A stretch of 64,000 nucleotides of DNA from Anoplolepis gracilipes (Eukaryota; Arthropoda; Insecta; Hymenoptera; Formicidae): NCBI RefSeq assembly GCF_047496725.1, contig NC_132980.1, forward strand, positions 3,951,001 through 4,015,000, in the 5' to 3' direction. A program made the position numbers and the translations under genes. The notes under the pieces were generated by a model. That model saw only the letters and a program-made list of their open reading frames with translations, had not been told where the DNA came from and searched no databases. Shown one piece after another: positions 46,955-58,936 of this stretch; positions within the stretch are counted from its first letter, which is position 1; every line of letters begins with the position of its first letter.

Positions 46955-49639
46955 GTGTATGGAGACTCTGCCAATTAATGGCAATTATGTAAACAATAAT
47001 CTGGATGCTAATGTGCATGCCAATAATAATATGGATGCTGTGACTGCCAAAGCTGAACAGTAAGTTTATTTATTATAAAGTATTATCTTTTTAATATTAA
47101 TTTTATTTTTATATAAACTTTGATAATGAATAGTTATAAAAATGTCATTAATATTACATATACATGTGTGTGTGTATGTGTGTATTACATTATTTGTATA
47201 ATTACATTTTTAATATTATCTAATATTTAATATTTTATTTTGTTGTTTTTTTATTTATATAACAAAATTTAATTATATAATTATTAATTGTAATAAATAA
47301 TAGTAGTATGAATTTTATGCAATCGTTCATTTTGTAATTTATTATATAATTTTAAAACTCTTTTTATTTTGGAAAGTAGAATTTTTTTACAGTTTTGTTT
47401 TTCAATAGCAAATAAATTTGGATATTTTACAGAAGCACATGTAGAAGCACGCAAAAAATGAAAAATTCTTCAGATAAGAGTTCTCGGAAAAAAACCTACT
47501 CAGGCAAGTTCTGAAATTAAAACAACAAAACAACAGGTTGCGACAAATTGTCAGACGACTTCGATTAAAACAAGAAAAGAAGAAGAAGACTGCAGAAAAA
47601 GAAGAAGTTAATGATGTCAAAAATATGCGAGAATTAAGTGGTAAGTTATTTTCAGGAAATTTTTTAAAACTATTGTCTGCATAAATCGATGCTTTGACTA
47701 AAAAGAAACGTGGAAGAAAATATGATTCCGATTTCAAACAATTTGCGTTATCATTATTTTTGTCAGGTCCGCGTAATTATAGAGAGTTAATAAAACATTT
47801 TACTTTACCTTCTGTACGTTCTCTGCAATTATTTACACAATCGTGAAAAATAGTACCCGGTATTAATGATAAAATTTTTGAAGCATTAAGTAAAATATTT
47901 CAAGCATTGCCACCAATTGAAAGACATTGCATATTGACTGTTGATGAGTTAAGTTTGAAATCTCATTTATTTTATAATATATCAGAAGATAATATAATTG
48001 GTTTTCAAGATACGGGTTACGAAAAATCACATCAACCAGTGAAAAATGCTTTAGTATTAATGGCACGTAGCATTGCAGGAAATTGGAAATTTCCCGTTTG
48101 TTTTTGTTTGATAGAAACAGCATGTCAAAACAACGTTTTAAAACAAATTATATTTGATGTTATTGTTCAAATTATATTTGATGTAAGTTGCGAAATTCGA
48201 ATGCTATCGTGCATGCATTGGTGTCAGATATGAGGTCTAATTTTATGCAGCTATCTCGTGAGTTAGGTAATTCGACAGAAAATACAACTTTTTTAGTTAA
48301 TGAGGAGAAAGTATTATATATTTTTGATACTCCTTATTTAATGAAAGCACTTCGTAACAATTTATTAAAATATAACTTTCTATTTGATATTAATAAAATT
48401 GTTTCGTGGAAATATATAGTTGATTTTTATAACAAAGATTCCAAGCAATGGATAAAAATGGCTCCTAAATTATCCAAATTTCACCTTGAACCGAATTCTT
48501 TCCAACGAATGAAAGTAAAATATGCTGTTCAAGTATTTAGCAATCGAGTAGCTGCAGGGATGTGCACGCAAATGTCGTATGGTTTTCTTTCAAGTGAAGC
48601 AGTTAGCACAATAGATTTTATAGAAAAAATGGACAAATTATTTGATACATTAAATTCGTCTTCATTAAATAATCCAAAAGAATATGGGAAAGTTTTCAAT
48701 GGTAGTGAAAAACAAATTAAATTTTTAAAACAAATGTTATATCTTTTTAAAGATATTAAAGTAATTGATGCCAACGGTTCACATATTAATGTAAGAATTA
48801 AATGTTTTGAGTGCTGGCAGATAACAATTAAAAATATAATGCAATTGTGGGATACATTAAAATCTTTTAATTTTTCTTATCTTCGAACCCGAAGAATTAA
48901 TCAAGATTGTGTCGAAAACTTCTTTGGTTCTATTAGGCAACAAGGTGGTAATTCTTTGAATCCGACACCAATTCAGTTTTTATGTGCTTTCAAGAAATTA
49001 CTTAGTATTAAATTTTTACAACATTCAGAAAGTCAAAATTGTGCTCAAGATAGTGATCAAATGTTGAATATTATCAAAAAACCATGTTTAAATCCAAGTA
49101 CAAATGTTAGTCCAGCTTTGCCACGTAAAATTTTAGATATCCCAAGCCATGATTATTATTCTATAGATCTGCCAGAACAAAATGCATTTACATGTGTGTG
49201 CGGATTTTTAATTAAAAATTGTTTACAAATTCATTCATGTAATGCATGTATAACTTATGTAAGTGAAAGTAAGGCTGTCTTAGACGATACAACTTTATAT
49301 TGTTCTTTTCGGGCTTATTTCAGTGATGAAAATAATTTGTATAGAAAGTTAGATATACCGAATAACAATTTTTGTTCTTATATACATCAGTTGGAAGAAT
49401 TATTTGTAAAAAATTTTGAAAATAATTGTTTTAAAAAAAATATTGGCAACTACCTTTTCCAGTTAGCACAAACTGTAGCTTTCGAACCACCATGCTCAGA
49501 TTTTCCTACAATTTTTTTGATAAAATTATTTTTACGCATGCGTATTTATTTTACGCTATCACAACATAATAAATCATGCAAAAGTATTAGTAGGAAAAAT
49601 AGGAAACTTTTAAATGTTTCACATTTATAAACTTTTTTA

Positions 49640-50560
49640 TGATATTAAATTATGTTTGTATCTGTATACAGTCTTATTTTCATAATTTATTTTTATATTG
49701 ATTTTTATATTGCTTATTGCATGTAATTTTAATGTTAAGTTTGTTAATTAACAATGTGTGAATTCTGCGTATATCTTTTCTAATTCTAATTATATAATAT
49801 TTATTAATATTATATTTATTAACTGCACATTGCATGTATGATTAAATGTATATATTAGATATTAAATTAACAGGGTAAATTCAGTATATTTTTTTACATT
49901 ACATTAATATAAATTCAGTATATTTTTTTACATAACATTTATTAACTAACATCACATGTTTTATATTCGTATTTTCAGTTTTATAACTTCTTTAATGTAT
50001 TCATTTTCTCTATTATTCTGTTTTCTTTTGCGTTCACTCTATTTATTATGTGTTATTTGCATGTGTGTGTATATTATATTTTATTGTATGTTAAGTAATG
50101 CATGTTTGAATCTTTTGTTAATTACATGAGTGTGTAATATATTTTATGTTTATATGCGTTACATTATATAAAATGATGTTCTATAACTAATATTTATTTA
50201 TCTCATATATTATATTTTTTATTATCTTTGTTATACTTATAATATTATGTTATTCATCTAGGATAAACGTTGTTTGGAAGAGATATAGTTACCACACAAG
50301 TGAGTCAAAAATTTAAGAAGACAAACTTAATTCTATATTATTAATATCATTAATGTTTGATCATTATGTTATGTTTATTATATTATACATATTATAATGT
50401 AAGTTAATGTAATTTAATGTATTATGTAAATTAATGTAAGTTATTAATGTAAGTTATAATGTAAGTTAATGTAAGTTAATGTATTATGTAAATTAATGTA
50501 AGTTATTAATGTAAGTTATAATATAAGTTAATGTAAGTTAACGTTTTCTTTAATGTATAA
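49640..50560. repeat. AT-rich DNA with GTAAGTTAATGTA tandem repeats
   Basis: The stretch downstream of the P-like transposase stop is AT-rich. At about 50397-50545 imperfect units containing AATGTAAGTTA repeat, with a higher-order period of roughly 70 bp. No ORF is convincing. Confidence 0.7.
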
Positions 50561-50599
50561 TTGTAGGACGATATGTTCTTTTCCTCTTTCTTTTCTTAT

Positions 50600-50910
50600 C
50601 TCTCTGATTCATACTGAGGTGGATCGAGTAGCTAAGGTATGGGTCAGGTGATAGATTTGAAAGTTCATAATTTGTAATATATATATGTATGTATGTACAT
50701 ACATACATATATATACTTATATACATACCTACATAAACAGTCCCTCCCGTATGGGTAACGAAGAGACATCGAAAGGCATTTTCCAGTGCAAGGAGGGAGA
50801 GGAACATGTCTGCTCTCTCTCCTCCGAGGGGAGGTTTTAGTGTGGTATTATATGGGACACCTTCCCAGATCGATTCCCACAGTACCCCTGGGCCGGCCCA
50901 CACTTTTAAT
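50600..50910 (-). other. Possible 3' end of a non-LTR retroelement
   Basis: Read on the minus strand, a moderately GC-rich segment (GTGTGGGCCGGCCCAGGGG near 50900) runs into an alternating TATG/TACA microsatellite at 50680-50730, as tails of some insect non-LTR elements do. There is no coding support. This is a weak suggestion only. Confidence 0.25.
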
Positions 50911-51517
50911 TCTTTATTTCATTTTTTATATAGTTATTTTGTATGTAATACAATTGTAATTGTTCATATTTTATATGCTTATATATATATATATATTATT
51001 TAACTATAATTAGATGTAACTTAATTTTTTTCAATTGTAAAATATATATCATATATTATAAAATACAACTATAAATAAATTAATATATTTGTAAATGTAT
51101 TTAACAAATATTTCTGTTGTTTCTTTTTATTTATTGTATTCATAAATAAATGTATAATGTACTTTTATTAATACTTTAATTAATTAATTAATTTTTTACA
51201 AGCTGCGCTTGGGGAGACCCTATTAGCGCTAACAGCGTTATTCTATCTTTGTTACTCGCTGAAAGTTGAAAAGAGATAGAATAACGCTATTAGCGCTAAT
51301 AAAGTTTCCTCAAACGCGCCCGCAGAGATGGATGCTGAAAAGAGAGGAGAAACAAAGAGAGAATGAGAGAAAAGTTCAGATGGCAGTACTGGTTATACTC
51401 GCTGATTTCGCGCATGCGCATTCCATTTTATGCTACACAAACATCAAAAGTGCCGACAGAGGGTTGCGCTACTATATATACTGTGCTTGTACTTAATATT
51501 GTATTTGTCAGAATCAT

Positions 51518-51990
51518 GTCAAAGCCGAAAAAGATATACTATAACAGATGTGCTAATCCACTAGAAAAAAGTGGCCATATTGGTAAAAGTTTGAGGAACA
51601 TTTCACAGAGTATCTTTGAAATGTTTCCGCATTTATCTCCAAAAGCAAAAATTTGCTACAAATGTTGAAAATTGTGTAATGAAATTAAAAGGCAAGATAC
51701 TTCAGTAAACAATGTAACTGAAGATTTGAAACATTCTGATGAGAATGACGATGTATCACCAAGTAAGAAGTTGTATCTATCTAGGGAACAACAATTAGAA
51801 AATCTTTTGGATGGTCTAAAACAGAAGTTTACCTGAGAATGATTCACTTCGACTAAGTATACTCACGATAACCTCCGAATGTTGGAATATTCGTCAACTA
51901 TCTGAGGAATTTCAGATTTCTTTTAGAATGGCGAAGAAAGCAAAGGATCTGAGAAAATCAGGTGGAGTATTAGCAACTTCAAAAAAGGAT
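51518..51990 (+). pseudogene. Second ORF of the P-like element, Cys-containing, unrecognised role
   Basis: ATG at 51518 (MSKPKKIYYNRCANPLEK) opens toward the right end of the P-like element, directly after the inner inverted repeat. It reads FPHLSPKAKICYKC, a TGA, then an acidic linker and SREQQLENLLDGLKQKF. A further break leads to LRLSILT and SFRMAKKAKDLRKSGG at about 51850-51970. Similar Cys-containing N-terminal modules occur in uncharacterised insect transposon proteins. The outer TIR begins right after it. I cannot assign a function. Confidence 0.45.
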
Positions 51991-52299
51991 ATTGGATCCG
52001 CCATCTCGAATTTCGGTAAACTGACTTCAGATTCGTAATCAGCGACACCCAAAACCCCTATTGAGGTTATTTTGAAGCCGATTTAATTATTAAACAGCTA
52101 ATAATGTAGGATTATATGCAATTTTTGGCATTTTCAGGCGCCATATTGGAGCTGCTATCTTAATTTTTTCAAAAAAGCATATGGCTTTTGAAAGTACTTG
52201 AGTAGACAAATTTTTTGAGTCCTTAAACGTCCCTGTATATTGCATCAAATTTTGGACAGAGAGGTGATCCGGTTGACGTAGAACGTCCCGTACATATAT

Positions 52300-53130
52300 C
52301 TTTTTTAACAACATTTTGAAGATAAGACAATATTTTATTCTACAAATTGAAAAAAAGAGAATTATAGAATTAAAAATGTTAATATATTTTCTTATTTTAA
52401 AGAATTGTTTTTTCTTTTTAATTTTTAATTAATAAGCTAAAAAACATATGTCTACAAAATTTTCTTGTCAAATAATAAAGTATATTTTATTTTGTCTTTA
52501 CGCATTAAAAAGTATTCGAATCTTCTCTCGGAGTGTCAAAATTTAAATAAATACGAATTTTCGCATTAAAAAAAAATTTACTTGACTCAAAACATTTCTC
52601 GCATTCAATCACAATCGAAACCCTTCAAACAAATGCAAATTCTCGCATTAAAAAGGATTCAATTTATTTCAAATATTCTTCTTATTTTATCGCATTTAAT
52701 AGAATTTTATCAAATATTAACTCTCGTATTCAACAGAATTCACTTGACTCTAAATATTCTTCGCATTCAATCGCAATAAGAGGTATTCAAATGAATGCAA
52801 ACTCTCGCATTAAAAAAGATTCACTTCTTCTGCTAATTGTTATCGGATTCAGAGGCATACAAGGTTTCATGCTTCTATTCTTAATATCGCACTGAAAAGT
52901 ATTGACCCATGATCCAATCCGAGATTTTTGCAAAGCAGAATTCACGATAAAATCTCGTGAATGCGAAATACTATTTTTGAATAAGACATTTTATGCAAGA
53001 TGTATAATGTATATGTATATAAATATTAAAAAATAATATATAAGATAAAATGTAAAATATTTATTCAATACTAATATGTTTTGGCTGGATTTTGTAAAGT
53101 TCAAATGCGTACTTTGACTATAGTACTACA
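52300..53130. repeat. AT-rich DNA with CTCGCATT(C/A)AA minisatellite
   Basis: From about 52500 to 52830, imperfect units with CTCGCATTAAAAA(G)ATTCA...TTCAA recur every 60-100 bp. The remainder is AT-rich with no recognised feature. Confidence 0.65.
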
Positions 53131-53141
53131 GTATAGGCTGT

Positions 53142-55240
53142 GACGTGGCCGTCACGACGGATGTCCACCCCGCTAAAAAGTACCGCGATTCCCAAAGAGG
53201 CGAACGATTTCAATTATCTGAATTTAAATTTGAACGTTATAATTGTATATTTTCCGGTGTTAAATCACGATGATAACGAGGGATTATGACGAGGAGTATT
53301 ACAAAGGAGACAAAAGCTCAGGAATGCCGTAAACACAAGCGCGGCAACAACAAGGATCGGCCCTTCCTCGCGGAGCCTCGCGGACACCCGGAGAATCGGC
53401 CCGGCAAGGCAGGGCCGACCGACAACTAAGGGCGAGAAAGGCGTCCCGACAGCGGATGGGAAATTTATGGCGACGTCCATGGAAAGGCTACGACCGGCCC
53501 CGAGGGGACATCACCGGACTGCGCCGATCACCCACGCTGCCGAGAGGGAGAACCTCGCGAGGAGGCCGTAAGAGTACTCGCGGTGCGCAGCCCATCCGCC
53601 GAAGGCCCGGGCGCCCGAGCACGTGATACGTGCGTGAAACCAAATTTTGAGCGCGCAAAGCACATTCCCCGCTCCCCGATAAGAGCGGTAGGGCGGCAGG
53701 AATAAATACACATTCCTGAGAGCTTAAAGAGAGATTCGACTCAACCAAGATTCAGTCGAGTACGATCCCGCGAAGCGACTAGAGTGAGCGACTATATTCG
53801 GTGCGATACGCAAGAGCGACGATTGTGGTCCACGTCGGAGAAAATTCACCGGTAAGGCTGTCCAACATTTTTGACGGATATTTGTCACGCGGATTACGCC
53901 ACCACCGACACGATCCGCGTAGTCGACCCCTCTGACTCGGACGCGCCATAACGGGCTGTTAGTGATTTCGTTTGGTGTTTTAGTCTTTGCGTTTCGGAAG
54001 AACGACCGCTGTCAAGAGGCTCGAGAAGATCGTAAGGCGTTGGCTTACCCGGCGTTATCGTTCGTCTTTTCGCAAACCGATTAACCATGTCCGAGATCTA
54101 CCTCGTTGTCGAACCAATACGGTTTTACTGAGTTGTCGCCGGGTAGAATCGGATTCCCCCGAGAGTGCTGTCGTGTGCCTGCGCAAGAAAAATTGTGAGA
54201 TCCCAGAGTTCGTATCAGCGGGTACGAAAGTGCGTGTCACCGTCTCCCTGGTGGAGGAGCGGCGCCGCCAGCACAAGTAGAGGCGTCGTGGGGCCCGGGA
54301 AACGACTAATTTCCTCCCCCAACGTAGGGTGAGTACCACAGAATTCTTGTGAGCGGACCATGCGATTCGCATACGCCGAAAGAGGCCTCGATTTTCGACC
54401 ATCAGTCTCGTTGCGGGTTTCACCCAACGGCTTATTATTGCCAAGGCGATCGGCTATCGGAAACCAGAGCTGTCGACGGTGTATCCGCCTCAACCATCAG
54501 GATACGCCATTCTGTGAGCTTGCGAGTACGCTCTAGTAACGGCGCGAGATTGTAGCGGCCGCGATTTCGGCCTCGCATTGTTTTATCCCCCAACTCGCGA
54601 CATTCGCGTCGATATCGTGATCAATTGTCGTGTCCTGGAGTTTTGTTCTGTCACCCGTTTATCGGCGTTTCCGCTCGAAGTTGTTGAAGTCGATTGTTCC
54701 GTTTGTACCGCCAAAATCGAGCGAGCATCATTGTTGTACTTTTTTTGGACCCACGACTTTCCGGGTCGTCCGATTGAATAAATTTGTCATTAAGTTTTAT
54801 TATATTAACTACGTGTTCTTTTTTTCGAGCCAAGGGTTTCCCCTACTCGCAGCCTAATAAACCTTTGCACTTCCTTCGGGAACTGTCCCTTTCATAAACG
54901 ACCCTCCCCTCTACCGTTAGGTGAGCTGGCCCGTCGTGACGGACGGAGACACATCCGACTAACTTTTAGTGATTTTCGCGCCTTTTTGCGACTTGGCGCG
55001 TGAAAGACCGCACCTGGCGCCCAGGATATATTTCGCATATCATTTCCTGCCCGCCGCAGCACCCCGCTTTTCGCCCCTTTTGCTTCCCCTTTTTTCTGAA
55101 CGGCGATTTATCGGCCACTCCGCTCTCCTGTTCGCCGTACTTCCCCTCCCACCCGACGGGAAAAATCGTCGCAAGGCATATTTATAAATGCACGTATGTG
55201 TTGTATGGAACTCACTGTTCGTAGCGTAAACAAAAGTTGA
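53142..55240 (+). other. GC-rich block, possible large LTR
   Basis: Composition changes sharply at 53142, where TGTGACGTGGCC begins. An initiator-like TTCAGTCGAG lies near 53752. AATAAA lies at about 54858, followed by GACACA at about 54945-54950. These are the parts of an LTR in order, but I found no matching target duplication. TGGCGCCCAGG near 55014 resembles a primer-binding site but is not adjacent. Many short ORFs overlap on both strands, as expected of GC-rich non-coding DNA. None has recognisable motifs. Confidence 0.35.
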
Positions 55241-55438
55241 TATAAATAAATGACTATATTGTATTAAAATATTTAAGTTATTTTTAACTTTGTTAAATTA
55301 ATAAATAAAATTTTATTTTATTAATTTTTTAACATATTTCTAACTTGTAAACAATAAAAATGTTTTTTTTAATAAAATAATTAATCTATTTATTCTTACA
55401 TATATATTTTGTATTCTTACATATATATTTTTTCTAGA

Positions 55439-56391
55439 TATGTGACAGTAATATGAAAATAATTCATGTAAATGCTAAATATCCAAGATGTACCCACGAC
55501 AGCTACATTTGGAACAACTGTAATTTTTTGCCAATTTTACAGCAAATACACAACCGTGGACATACTTATTTTCTTCTTAGTATAAATATTTTTTTAATTA
55601 TTTTTAATGAATAAGTTTGGTGATAAAAAAATTATTCAAATATTTCAATATTTTCATTGATACATAAAATTTTAATTTTATTTAAAAATTAAAATTAGAA
55701 AATATATCTTATATGTTCTATATATTATATTAAAGTTGGTTCATAATACTATTCTTGTATTTGTTTTTTATTATATATTATATATCTAATTTTATACTTT
55801 TTATTATTTTTTATTATTAAATTATTAAAAATGTAAATATTTTTTATCTGATTTAGTTCAATTAAGAAACTATATACATGTATAATATTATTAATTGTTA
55901 TTGAGAAATAAAACTTCAATATATAAAATAAATGTAATATGTTTGACTAACTAAAGTGTTTCATGTTACAGGCGATTCTGGATATACTTTGAGACTTTGG
56001 TTAATGACACCTATTTTAATCCTCAACCGAATTCTTCTGAAGATCGATACAATGTAGCACACAGACGAATTCGATCGTTGATAGAAAGAACAAACGGTTT
56101 ATTAAAAATGCGTTTTAGGTGTTTACTAAAACATAGAGTATTACATTACAAACCAGATCGTAGCATCGCAAATAATTAATTCCTGTGTAATATTGCATAA
56201 TGTGTGCATTGAAGAAAATGTACCAATACTGCTAGAAGAAGAAAAAGAAGAAGATTATATTGATTTTGGATAAATATTAATAATGATAATGATGAAAATG
56301 AGAATTTAAATGAACGGCGAAATCGTATTAATCCTGAGCTTATTGCAGGAAGAAGACTTCGACAACAATTAATTCAAAATGTATTTACTTA
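55439..56391 (+). pseudogene. PIF/Harbinger transposase (HARBI1-like)
   Basis: The C-terminal half of a Harbinger DDE transposase. Exon part 55439-55600 reads HVNAKYPRCTHDSYIWNN and RGHTYFLL and ends at a possible GTATAA donor. The next exon starts after CAG at about 55972 with GDSGYTLRLWLM, which carries the second catalytic Asp. A frameshift at about 56010 leads to RYNVAHRRIRSLIERTNGLL (third acid Glu). Another shift leads to INSCVILHNVCIEENVP and a C-terminus GRRLRQQLIQNVFT, stop about 56391. The N-terminal half is missing. Confidence 0.82.
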
Positions 56392-56399
56392 AAAATAAT

Positions 56400-58080
56400 A
56401 AATATTTTTTGTAATAATCAAATTTTATTTATACATTACATACATCATGTATACATTATGTATACATCATATACAAACTAATATAATAATTAATCGAATG
56501 TGAATACATTAATAAAATAGACTTTTTATTTATATTAAATTTATATTATTATTATTAATATTATTTTCAATATTATTATCATTTAAATTAGAGCAATAAT
56601 GTCCTCCAATGGGCACAAGACTATTACAGTCTGAACACCACTGCAAATAAAAGTTAAATAATACTATTAAGTATCGTTGTTTAATAATATGAAATATTCA
56701 CCTACAACAATTATTAAATCATAATACGCAAATTTCTATGTATAATAAAAATAACAATTATATTATTATAGCTTAACCTATCCTAACCTAAAAATATCCC
56801 AGTTATAAAATTAATTAATTATTTTATTCTATTATATAATTAAAAATATTAATATTTTATTCTTTTTTTACTTATAATTTCGATATCATCCATTTTATAT
56901 ATATTTCTTGCTAATATATTGAACTTTTCGTATGTATTATATATATATCAAGTATCAACAGAATTTAAAAGATTCACTAGAAGTTACTAGTTTCGAACGC
57001 ATGCTGTGTGAACACCAGAAAAACTTTACCGCGCGACAAACGTTGCCGCGTCCTGTGTGCAGGAGCCATATAATCAGAGTGGCGACAACTAGGTGTCACT
57101 TCTGATTAGTCCGCCATTTTTTATCCGTTCCCGCCAGGTTTTCAAACTTATCTAAATTTTGTATTGAGTAAATAAAGTGTTTAAATTAAAAAATTAAAAT
57201 AGGAAATAAATAGATATAGATAAAAAATTATTTATTGCATATTATTTATTGCACATTGTTAAACATGTTTATATTATATGAAATAAATAACTAAACTCAT
57301 TTGAAACAAAAAAAATAAATAAACTCATTTAAAATGCACCTATCAACACAATAATTAATTAAATAATATATTATAACATTGTAAATATTTATAACAAATA
57401 ATTTTTCCTCGCAAACATGAATTTTTAGCTGGTATCCAGTTTATGTATTTATTATTTATATTATTAATCTATTGATTTCAGCGTTGTACATCTCTTGGTA
57501 ATATTTTCATACTATATCCCTTATCTGAGGAATTAGTATAAAAAGAATTGTGCAGCCAACCATTTTGTAATAATTTAGACAATCAATGTATAAGTATGAT
57601 AGGAAATGCTGTCAATTTTTGCTTAACTTCAATGACATAGACACTGACAGATAGAGTTACAGACAAAGACGACATGTCTCTTTCTTTTTCGCACATCTTT
57701 TTCTCTCTCTTGCATATTTCTTTGTCCCTCGCACAATTTCGATGAAAAGTGACGGACCTGTTTTGATTATAGGCTCTACTTATGGGTGCGTTCGTCTTAT
57801 TTACATCAAGTAGCATAGAATTCTGATTGGTGCAGATATTCTTCTTACTTTGACAACGTTGTAAGATTATCTCACACGAAAATTGTCATATTGCACTTTT
57901 CACATTTCTTCAAGAATAGGAATCGACGATTTTAATATTACGTATGTGATATCAATAGTGCAATAATTATCATCTGCAATATATATAGCACAGTTTCGAG
58001 TATAAGGCCTCTGACTAGATATTAGCTTCATAATGGCACATTTGACACTTGAAGAACAATTGTGTCATTAACCCAATGCG
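56400..58080. other. AT-rich intergenic DNA
   Basis: Nothing is supportable here. A short GC-richer patch at 57000-57130 and the 77-codon ORF at 57583-57816 lack recognisable motifs. Confidence 0.5.
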
Positions 58081-58088
58081 ACGAGAAT

Positions 58089-58295
58089 TTATGAGTTTCC
58101 AATCTTCGCAAATTGGCACTTTATTCCTTGTGCATGATTATCAAAGGTCCTGTGAATTTCATTCCACATAAAAGAAATATCAACAATGCGACGACCTTCA
58201 GGCATGTTTTCCTGAATACGATTTGTATTTAGAGGACTATTTTCGGTAAATATCCTGTTTAGGGGAGGATGCTCCGATGTCCTTAATCTTGACAT
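58089..58295 (-). pseudogene. Mutator-like transposase N-terminal fragment
   Basis: The minus frame reads MPEGRRIVDISFMWNEIH followed by a C-x-F-type block. This pattern (GRRIVDI, then a helix, then an F/C motif) is common at the start of insect Mutator-like transposase-domain proteins. The first codons lie within the left inverted arm of the Merlin-type element. A related minus fragment with SMPKARYIVDI lies at 62035-62310 on the other side. Only the N-terminal piece is present. Confidence 0.45.
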
Positions 58296-58936
58296 ATGTT
58301 GTCAAGGTAACGCTTAAAAGGTTTTAGCCGTCACTCGTTGTTTACTAAAAAGTTACAAAAATTTTCTTAAATTGACGTTTTTTTGCAATTATTTTATCAA
58401 ATACTGAAAATTTAAAAAAATGTTTTAAATAAAAGTTGTAGGTCTCTTCAAAATACACATTTTATATCCTATCCATTTTTATTATACGAGTGATAGTTTT
58501 CGAGAAAAACAACGATAAAGACTCTAAACCTTATACAATATTAATTATAACATAATATATAATATAGTCCCACTATATCTTTTCTTAAAAGGTTTTAGCC
58601 GTCGCTCGTTGTTTATTGAAAAGTTACAAAGAAAAAAGTTTCATTTCAAAAGAGTATAGTTTTTTGACACCGTGTACATTTCATAGGTAAATATATAATT
58701 TAGTATACATAAATATAACATACACTACCGGCTATCTAACTTGGAATTTGTATTATCGTCTGTAAATATTTGGTACTATTGTGACTAAACATCAACGCTT
58801 TAAATATTTAAAAAAAAGGTATGTTCAGGATGTAGCGCCGATATTTATAGTTAGAATAGTACAAATTTCAAAAGTTAAACAAGTGTGTCATAGATTTCTT
58901 TATTACGCAGTAGGAAAGATTATCCGAATTTTCAAT

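Larger units (their letters stand above)
42544..49630 (+). pseudogene. P-element transposase with THAP domain (THAP9-like)
   Basis: A cut-and-paste transposase of the P superfamily. Exon 1 (42544-42644) and exon 2 (45411-45596) join in phase and encode a C2CH THAP DNA-binding domain: CAVPGC, FRFPKE, W, CHFH and a degenerate AILTIFF. Small exons follow at about 45721-45784 and 46955-47059. The last exon, 47433-49630, starts with a leucine-zipper-like segment (LKQQNNRLRQIVRRLRLKQ). The RNase H-like core has D in LTVDELSLK, D in LVSDMRSNF and E in NQDCVENFFGSIR. Between them is the helical insertion typical of P/THAP9, with DTPYLMKALRNNLL. Breaks include TAA near 47685, TGA at 47844-47846 and a duplication/frameshift at about 48150-48190. 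From 48188 to 49630 the frame is open for 480 codons. Confidence 0.88.
41433..52284 (+). mobile_element. P-element-like transposon, about 10.9 kb, with nested inverted repeats
   Basis: An outer inverted repeat of about 300 bp pairs 41433-41731 with 51988-52284, starting GTTC(C/T)ACGTCAACCGG. A second inner inverted repeat of about 165 bp pairs 42120-42285 with 51330-51498. The left arm between them holds a 146-bp tandem duplication (41831, 41977), and the right arm holds an outward ORF. A THAP-type P transposase lies inside. No 8-bp duplication matches at the ends I chose, so the outermost bases are uncertain. Later guests are a mariner (42696-45331) and a palindromic MITE (45887-46954). Confidence 0.7.

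Noticed and set aside
45825..47018. Paired ORFs on opposite strands (for example MVSYNSVSLTLRMNER in both directions)
   Set aside because: They are mirror copies from the two arms of a palindromic MITE.
47641..47655. GTAAGT...CAG that looks like an intron in the P-like transposase
   Set aside because: It is only about 15 bp long and the frame reads straight through it, so it is coding sequence.
50600..50910. A SINE or tRNA-derived element
   Set aside because: I could not find A/B box promoters or a tRNA fold. It is kept only as a weak non-LTR tail suggestion.
53265..54857. About a dozen overlapping ORFs in the GC-rich block
   Set aside because: They overlap in several frames on both strands, carry no recognisable motif, and are expected by chance at high GC.
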